A stretch of DNA of 64,000 nucleotides from Salinimicrobium marinum. Lineage in GTDB: Bacteria > Bacteroidota > Bacteroidia > Flavobacteriales > Flavobacteriaceae. The DNA lies in the NCBI RefSeq assembly GCF_014651535.1, contig NZ_BMXB01000017.1, forward strand, positions 1-64,000, written 5' to 3'. Below are positions 60,185 to 64,000 of this stretch, one piece after another (position 1 is the stretch's first letter; each line of letters opens with the position of its first letter). The notes beneath the pieces were generated by a model that searched no databases, was not told where the DNA came from, and saw nothing but the letters and a program-made list of their open reading frames with translations. A program made the position numbers and the translations under genes.

Positions 60185-61678
60185 TTATTGATCCCACCAT
60201 AAACGTGTTGAAACATCCTTGGTAACTTCCTGTACATTTTCATCATTCCTGCTATATTCAGAGTCCGGATACCTTACTCTTCTCACCCATTTCCCTTCCA
60301 AAAAGGGGTTGTGGGCAACTGGTAGTGAAAGGTCCTTATACACCTCATCATTATAATCATACCGACGCATATCTGTCCAAACTTCAGGGTGTAGAAAAAG
60401 GGCCAGGTACTTTTCCTTCATGATTAGATCAAGGGTTAAATTTTCTGCTCCTACGGCTATACTGGCATCTGTAAGATATAAGGCCCTTTCTGCCGGAGAC
60501 ACCCCAACCTTAGTTAGATTTGCCTCTATACCATCGAGGTAAGCATTGTAGGCCTCCTGGGTTGTGCCCTCACTACGGGCATCCCCTTCATTTAAAAGGA
60601 AACGTGCTTCGGCTTCTATAAATTTGCTTTCAGCGAACGTCACCATTTCGACAGGTGCAGTTTGGGATGTATAGTAACTATCTTCAGCAAAACGTGCATT
60701 TGCAGCACCTTTTCCCGCACCATTTATTCCACCTATCAATGGATTTCCATTCGATTCATTAAAAGCTATGATGTCCAGACGTGGATCATTTTCAAGTTCT
60801 GCACTGGCAAAAGGATAGCTTGTTCCGTCCATAAACTGGACTACCTGTTCTGAAATAATTAAATTCGAATTTCCTGTCTGTCCGGCCAAGACGACTCCTG
60901 CATACCATGGATTAAAAGTTCGGGTGGAATAATCCAAACCAAAATCATCAGTGTTGCTCTCCATGCCATTTTCAAGAGCTTCCAATACCATTTGAGCCGC
61001 CTCAATAGTTCCTTTTTTAGTTAGATGAATTGCATAGCGTGCTTTTAACGTATATGCGAGTTTAATCCATTTGGAAATGTCACCACCATACACCAAATCA
61101 TCTTCCCCTGGCTGATAAATACTGTTATCTTCCCGCTCGAGATCTTCTATAGCCTCATCCAGAAGCCGGGGTATTTGAGCATAAATGTAACTTTGGTCAT
61201 TATAGGAAGGACTAAAATTCTCCTCTTCCAAAAGTGCTTCATCAAAGGGAATTGCACCCCAATGATCGGTAGCTATTCCGACGTTCATCACCCGTAATAT
61301 CCCTGCAATTCCCCTGTAATGATAAGCTTCAGCCTCAGTGGCTTTGTTCATTATTGTGGCTACCGAAGTAAGGCCGTCGAGGTAAATATTTATCCAGGCT
61401 GAAGTAAGGGAAAGTTCATTCTGGTTGCTGGGGCCATTGTTGCCCACAGAAGATGACTGCTGCGCATATTGGCTAGTGTAGTAGGAAATGTTGAAATAGG
61501 TATCACCCAAATAATAAATCGATGTTGGCAACAACACTTCCATTTCAACCTCTTCCTCACTAATCCTGTTCGGATCATCATTTACATCCAGGTAATCCTC
61601 GCACGCCATCACTAGAAAAAGCATAGGAATTACCATTAGGTATTTGCTGTAAAAATTAAATTTTTTCATCCTGCTCAT
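60185..61678 (-). CDS. SusD/RagB family nutrient-binding outer membrane lipoprotein
   Basis: A 497-residue SusD-like protein (the SusD/RagB group common with peptide transporters). The lipoprotein signal ends in LVMAC, followed by EDYLDVNDDPNRISEEEV, the family N-terminus. TPR-like helices follow (AEAYHYRGIAGILRVMNV, YTLKARYAIHLTKKG), and AESKFIEAEARFLLNEGDA lies near 345. SusD forms the lid of the SusC barrel and delivers ligand. It starts two bases after the susC stop. Confidence 0.92.
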   Translation of the reverse strand: MSRMKKFNFYSKYLMVIPMLFLVMACEDYLDVNDDPNRISEEEVEMEVLLPTSIYYLGDTYFNISYYTSQYAQQSSSVGNNGPSNQNELSLTSAWINIYLDGLTSVATIMNKATEAEAYHYRGIAGILRVMNVGIATDHWGAIPFDEALLEEENFSPSYNDQSYIYAQIPRLLDEAIEDLEREDNSIYQPGEDDLVYGGDISKWIKLAYTLKARYAIHLTKKGTIEAAQMVLEALENGMESNTDDFGLDYSTRTFNPWYAGVVLAGQTGNSNLIISEQVVQFMDGTSYPFASAELENDPRLDIIAFNESNGNPLIGGINGAGKGAANARFAEDSYYTSQTAPVEMVTFAESKFIEAEARFLLNEGDARSEGTTQEAYNAYLDGIEANLTKVGVSPAERALYLTDASIAVGAENLTLDLIMKEKYLALFLHPEVWTDMRRYDYNDEVYKDLSLPVAHNPFLEGKWVRRVRYPDSEYSRNDENVQEVTKDVSTRLWWDQ

Positions 61679-61679
61679 T

Positions 61680-64000
61680 TTAAAAATTTAGATTTAGGCC
61701 AAAAGTGACGCTTCTGGTATTGGGAATATTATATCCCGTTAAACCAAAGGCATTACTACCGGCACTATAAGTGGTCCCTTCAGGATCATATCCTTCAAAA
61801 GGAGTGATGAGGAACAAATTATTTCCTGTAGCACTTAAGGTAATGTCATTGAAAAATGTCCTGTCCATTAAAGCTTTTGGCAGCCTGTAGGAAAGGGTTA
61901 CATTCCTTAGTCGCACCCAGGAAGCATCCTGCATAAGGAGTTCTGCAGCCTGATTATATCTGGACAACCTGTAGAAATCCTGATCCAGAATTACCGGTTG
62001 GGTATTTGGCTGCCCATCGGCTGTAATGCCCTGGAAAATGACTTCCTTATACCTGTCGTTTGTTGCCGAAATAGTACCGAATTCCCAGTCGTTAATCCTA
62101 CTTTCATCATAGGCATCCCCTCCCTCTTTGACTTCTATCAGAAATGAGAAATTCAAATTTTTATATCTGAAAGAACTTGATATCCCTCCTGTCCAATCTG
62201 GCATTGCAGAACCTGCATAAATAAGGGAATCGGCAACTACCTGGGGATAACCACTGTCGTCAATCAAGAGGTTGTTGTTGGCATCACGGGCATACCCATA
62301 TCCGTATAAATCCCCTGGAGATCCACCTTCCAGTACCCTACTGGTAACTCCCTCGCTGGAGTTCTGGAATTCAATCACTTCCAAACCTTCGGGAAGGCTA
62401 ATAACCTCACTTCGTATCCTTGACCAGTTAAGTGTTACATCCCATGAGAAATCATCGGTTCGAATTGGTTTAATATCAATTAAAGCTTCTAAACCGCTAC
62501 TTACAATTTCTCCTGCATTGGTGGTAAACCTTGAAAGTCCACTGGGATTACTCACCGGAAAGGATACGATTTGATTTTTACTGGCCTGCTGGAAATAAGT
62601 GAAATCCATCCCGATTCTGTTTCCGATAAACCTCAGGTCGGTTCCAAATTCATAAGAAGTGGTAGTTTCAGGTTTTAAGGAGAGACTTCCTGCAGAATTG
62701 GATTTTTTAAACCCGCCTACTCCATTTAAAGGAAAACCAGGGGTTCCCTCAAAATACTGTCCCACTACATAAGGAAAAGCATCTTTACCAACCTTTGCCC
62801 AGGAGGCTCTCAATTTCCCATAACTAAGGAAATCATCTGGTCCTGCCCCAATGGTCTCTGTAAATATGTAGCTGGTATTAACCGAAGGATAAAAGAAAGA
62901 CCTGTTCTGTTTTGGTAATGTCGAAGACCAGTCGTTCCTGGCAGTAACATTTAAAAAGAGGGTTTCTTTATAATCAAGTTTTGCATCTGCAAAGAGTCCC
63001 ACGATTCTTCTTTGGTAAGCATTTTTATTAACGAAGAGATTCGTGGTATTACTTAGGTCCTGAAAATCGGGAAGATTAAAACCTTCTCCCCGGGTGTTTA
63101 AACGGTCATAACTTATATCGGTAATCTGATTTCCCAAAGTCAAGGAACCATTAAAATCGGGATTCAGTTGTCTTTGCAGCGTTACCAGGAAATTCGAATT
63201 GATCTCTTTGTAATTTATATTTTCTTCAATCATAAATCCGTTTACAGGAACAGCTACCTTTATATCGTTGGCTGCAAATCGAACTCTGCTGTCATTGTAA
63301 TAGTCAATACCAACTTTGTAATCTAAAGTCATCCAGGAAAACGGAGTATAATTAAGTCCCATATTTCCAATGATTCGGTTTACATCATCTTCAAAAATGC
63401 TGTTATAGGCAAGATATAGGGGATTGTTTATAACACCTTCAGTATAATTCTTTTCCGACCCGTCATCCAGTAAATAATCGTTTACATTTATGGTAGGTGA
63501 CCACCTCCTAAGATTACTAATTACACTTTTGTCACCCCCGTTAGGTCGACTCCCTCCAGAATTGGAATAATTCGCACTTCCTGAAACCCGAAGCTTATCA
63601 GCCAAACTTGTCTCTCCACTAATCTTAAAAGTAGTTCGGTTGTAATCGGTATTAGGAACAATTCCTTCCTGGGTCAAATTAGATACTGACGTATAGAAAT
63701 TGGTTTTATTATTTCCTCCGGAAATGCTGGCATAATTATTATATCGTACTCCTGTTCTAAAAAATTCCTCATGTGGATTGGTTGGGTTGTCCAGCGGACC
63801 ATTATGTGGTCCCCACGTATAATATCCATATGAATAACCGAAAGGACTATCCGGATCTTCATAAGCACGGGCTCTTCCTCTCCAGCCTTCCCTATAATCC
63901 ATCTGAATATCCGGAGTCATATTGACCTCTTCGAATGTTATAGTGCTTTTCACTCTAACTTGTGTTTTTCCTTCTTTCCCCTTTTTTGTAGTAATGATCA
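61680..64000 (-). CDS. SusC/RagA family TonB-linked outer membrane protein (5' part beyond window)
   Basis: The C-terminal 773 or so residues of a SusC-like TonB-dependent transporter. The frame is open to the window edge, reading IITTKKGKEGKTQVRVKS, the conserved end of the plug domain, so a start near 63953 is not real. The barrel shows typical strands (RNDWSSTLPKQNRSFFYPS, KLRASWAKVGKDAFPY, TSYEFGTDLRF) and the terminal RSVTFGLNLNF. It imports the ligand captured by SusD with TonB energy. A protein of about 1000 residues is expected. Confidence 0.93.
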   Translation of the reverse strand, partial: IITTKKGKEGKTQVRVKSTITFEEVNMTPDIQMDYREGWRGRARAYEDPDSPFGYSYGYYTWGPHNGPLDNPTNPHEEFFRTGVRYNNYASISGGNNKTNFYTSVSNLTQEGIVPNTDYNRTTFKISGETSLADKLRVSGSANYSNSGGSRPNGGDKSVISNLRRWSPTINVNDYLLDDGSEKNYTEGVINNPLYLAYNSIFEDDVNRIIGNMGLNYTPFSWMTLDYKVGIDYYNDSRVRFAANDIKVAVPVNGFMIEENINYKEINSNFLVTLQRQLNPDFNGSLTLGNQITDISYDRLNTRGEGFNLPDFQDLSNTTNLFVNKNAYQRRIVGLFADAKLDYKETLFLNVTARNDWSSTLPKQNRSFFYPSVNTSYIFTETIGAGPDDFLSYGKLRASWAKVGKDAFPYVVGQYFEGTPGFPLNGVGGFKKSNSAGSLSLKPETTTSYEFGTDLRFIGNRIGMDFTYFQQASKNQIVSFPVSNPSGLSRFTTNAGEIVSSGLEALIDIKPIRTDDFSWDVTLNWSRIRSEVISLPEGLEVIEFQNSSEGVTSRVLEGGSPGDLYGYGYARDANNNLLIDDSGYPQVVADSLIYAGSAMPDWTGGISSSFRYKNLNFSFLIEVKEGGDAYDESRINDWEFGTISATNDRYKEVIFQGITADGQPNTQPVILDQDFYRLSRYNQAAELLMQDASWVRLRNVTLSYRLPKALMDRTFFNDITLSATGNNLFLITPFEGYDPEGTTYSAGSNAFGLTGYNIPNTRSVTFGLNLNF

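Noticed and set aside
59692-60246. Longer form of the small lipoprotein starting at 60246
   Set aside because: It would overlap susD by 62 bases and bury the signal peptide; the start at 60174 gives a normal lipoprotein signal.
63953-63953. Start codon of the SusC-like gene at 63953
   Set aside because: The frame continues to the window edge and encodes the conserved end of the plug domain upstream, so the true start is outside the window.

Overview
The window is chromosomal DNA from a member of the Bacteroidota, most likely family Flavobacteriaceae (marine Gramella/Salegentibacter-like). The evidence is gldF/gldG gliding genes, a DUF4294 protein, a SusC/SusD pair, lipoproteins with Cys-Ser-Asp-Asp type N-termini, promoters of the TAnnTTTG type and AT-rich spacers with weak ribosome binding sites. 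No rRNA or tRNA gene is visible. Three tandem, leftward, stable-RNA-like promoters at 1-345 suggest that an rRNA or tRNA operon begins just outside the left edge.

Region 1 (about 0.85-20.06 kb) is a core-genome stretch. It holds a DUF4294 protein, M42 aminopeptidase, topoisomerase IB, a cNMP/CBS/nucleotidyltransferase protein with a DnaQ-like exonuclease facing acetyl-CoA synthetase, a CbpA/CbpM pair, purC, phoH, a SAM hydrolase, an ABM-domain protein, gldF-gldG, dnaN, a DUF4870 protein and mnmE. The mnmE gene carries an in-frame insertion of a dispersed intergenic repeat inside its G domain.

Region 2 (about 20.04-47.42 kb) is read here as a 27-kb integrative mobilizable element inserted in the 3' end of mnmE. 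On the left are repeated TTTACACC motifs next to the mnmE end (attL) and a tyrosine integrase. On the right, a short copy of the mnmE terminal codons (Asn-Phe-Cys-Ile-Gly, synonymous differences only) lies about 40 bases beyond another TTTACACCTC motif (attR). The element carries an AbiEii-like nucleotidyltransferase with a winged-helix partner, an excisionase-like HTH protein, a VapE-type helicase, a Toprim primase, a MobC-like accessory protein, a MOB relaxase and a DUF433/PIN-like toxin-antitoxin pair. It also has a nine-gene, same-strand defence operon: zinc-ribbon PD-(D/E)XK nuclease, hsdR, hsdM, hsdS, KAP NTPase, DUF6998-like nuclease, a small protein, EVE-McrB and McrC. No type IV secretion genes are seen, so it is probably mobilizable rather than self-transmissible. 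Near the right end are a gamma-glutamylcyclotransferase-like gene, several uncharacterised genes and a thioredoxin pseudogene.

Region 3 (about 47.4-50.6 kb) is a decaying stretch: a DUF1593 (Sde182-type) protein, a 5'-truncated secreted-protein gene and a UvrA-like pseudogene.

Region 4 (50.6-64.0 kb) is a nine-gene, one-strand locus that looks like a SusCD nutrient-uptake operon with peptide and D-amino-acid enzymes instead of glycosidases. It encodes SusC (cut by the window edge), SusD, a small lipoprotein, a serine hydrolase lipoprotein, a lipoprotein with two copies of an unrecognised domain, an exported glutamate-racemase-like lipoprotein, an N-acyl-D-amino-acid deacylase, gamma-glutamyltransferase and a D-amino-acid dehydrogenase-like flavoprotein. 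The inferred role is capture and breakdown of a gamma-glutamyl or D-Glu-containing polymer or peptide, such as poly-gamma-glutamate or peptidoglycan stem peptides. This locus and the composite defence operon are the two most interesting systems in the window.
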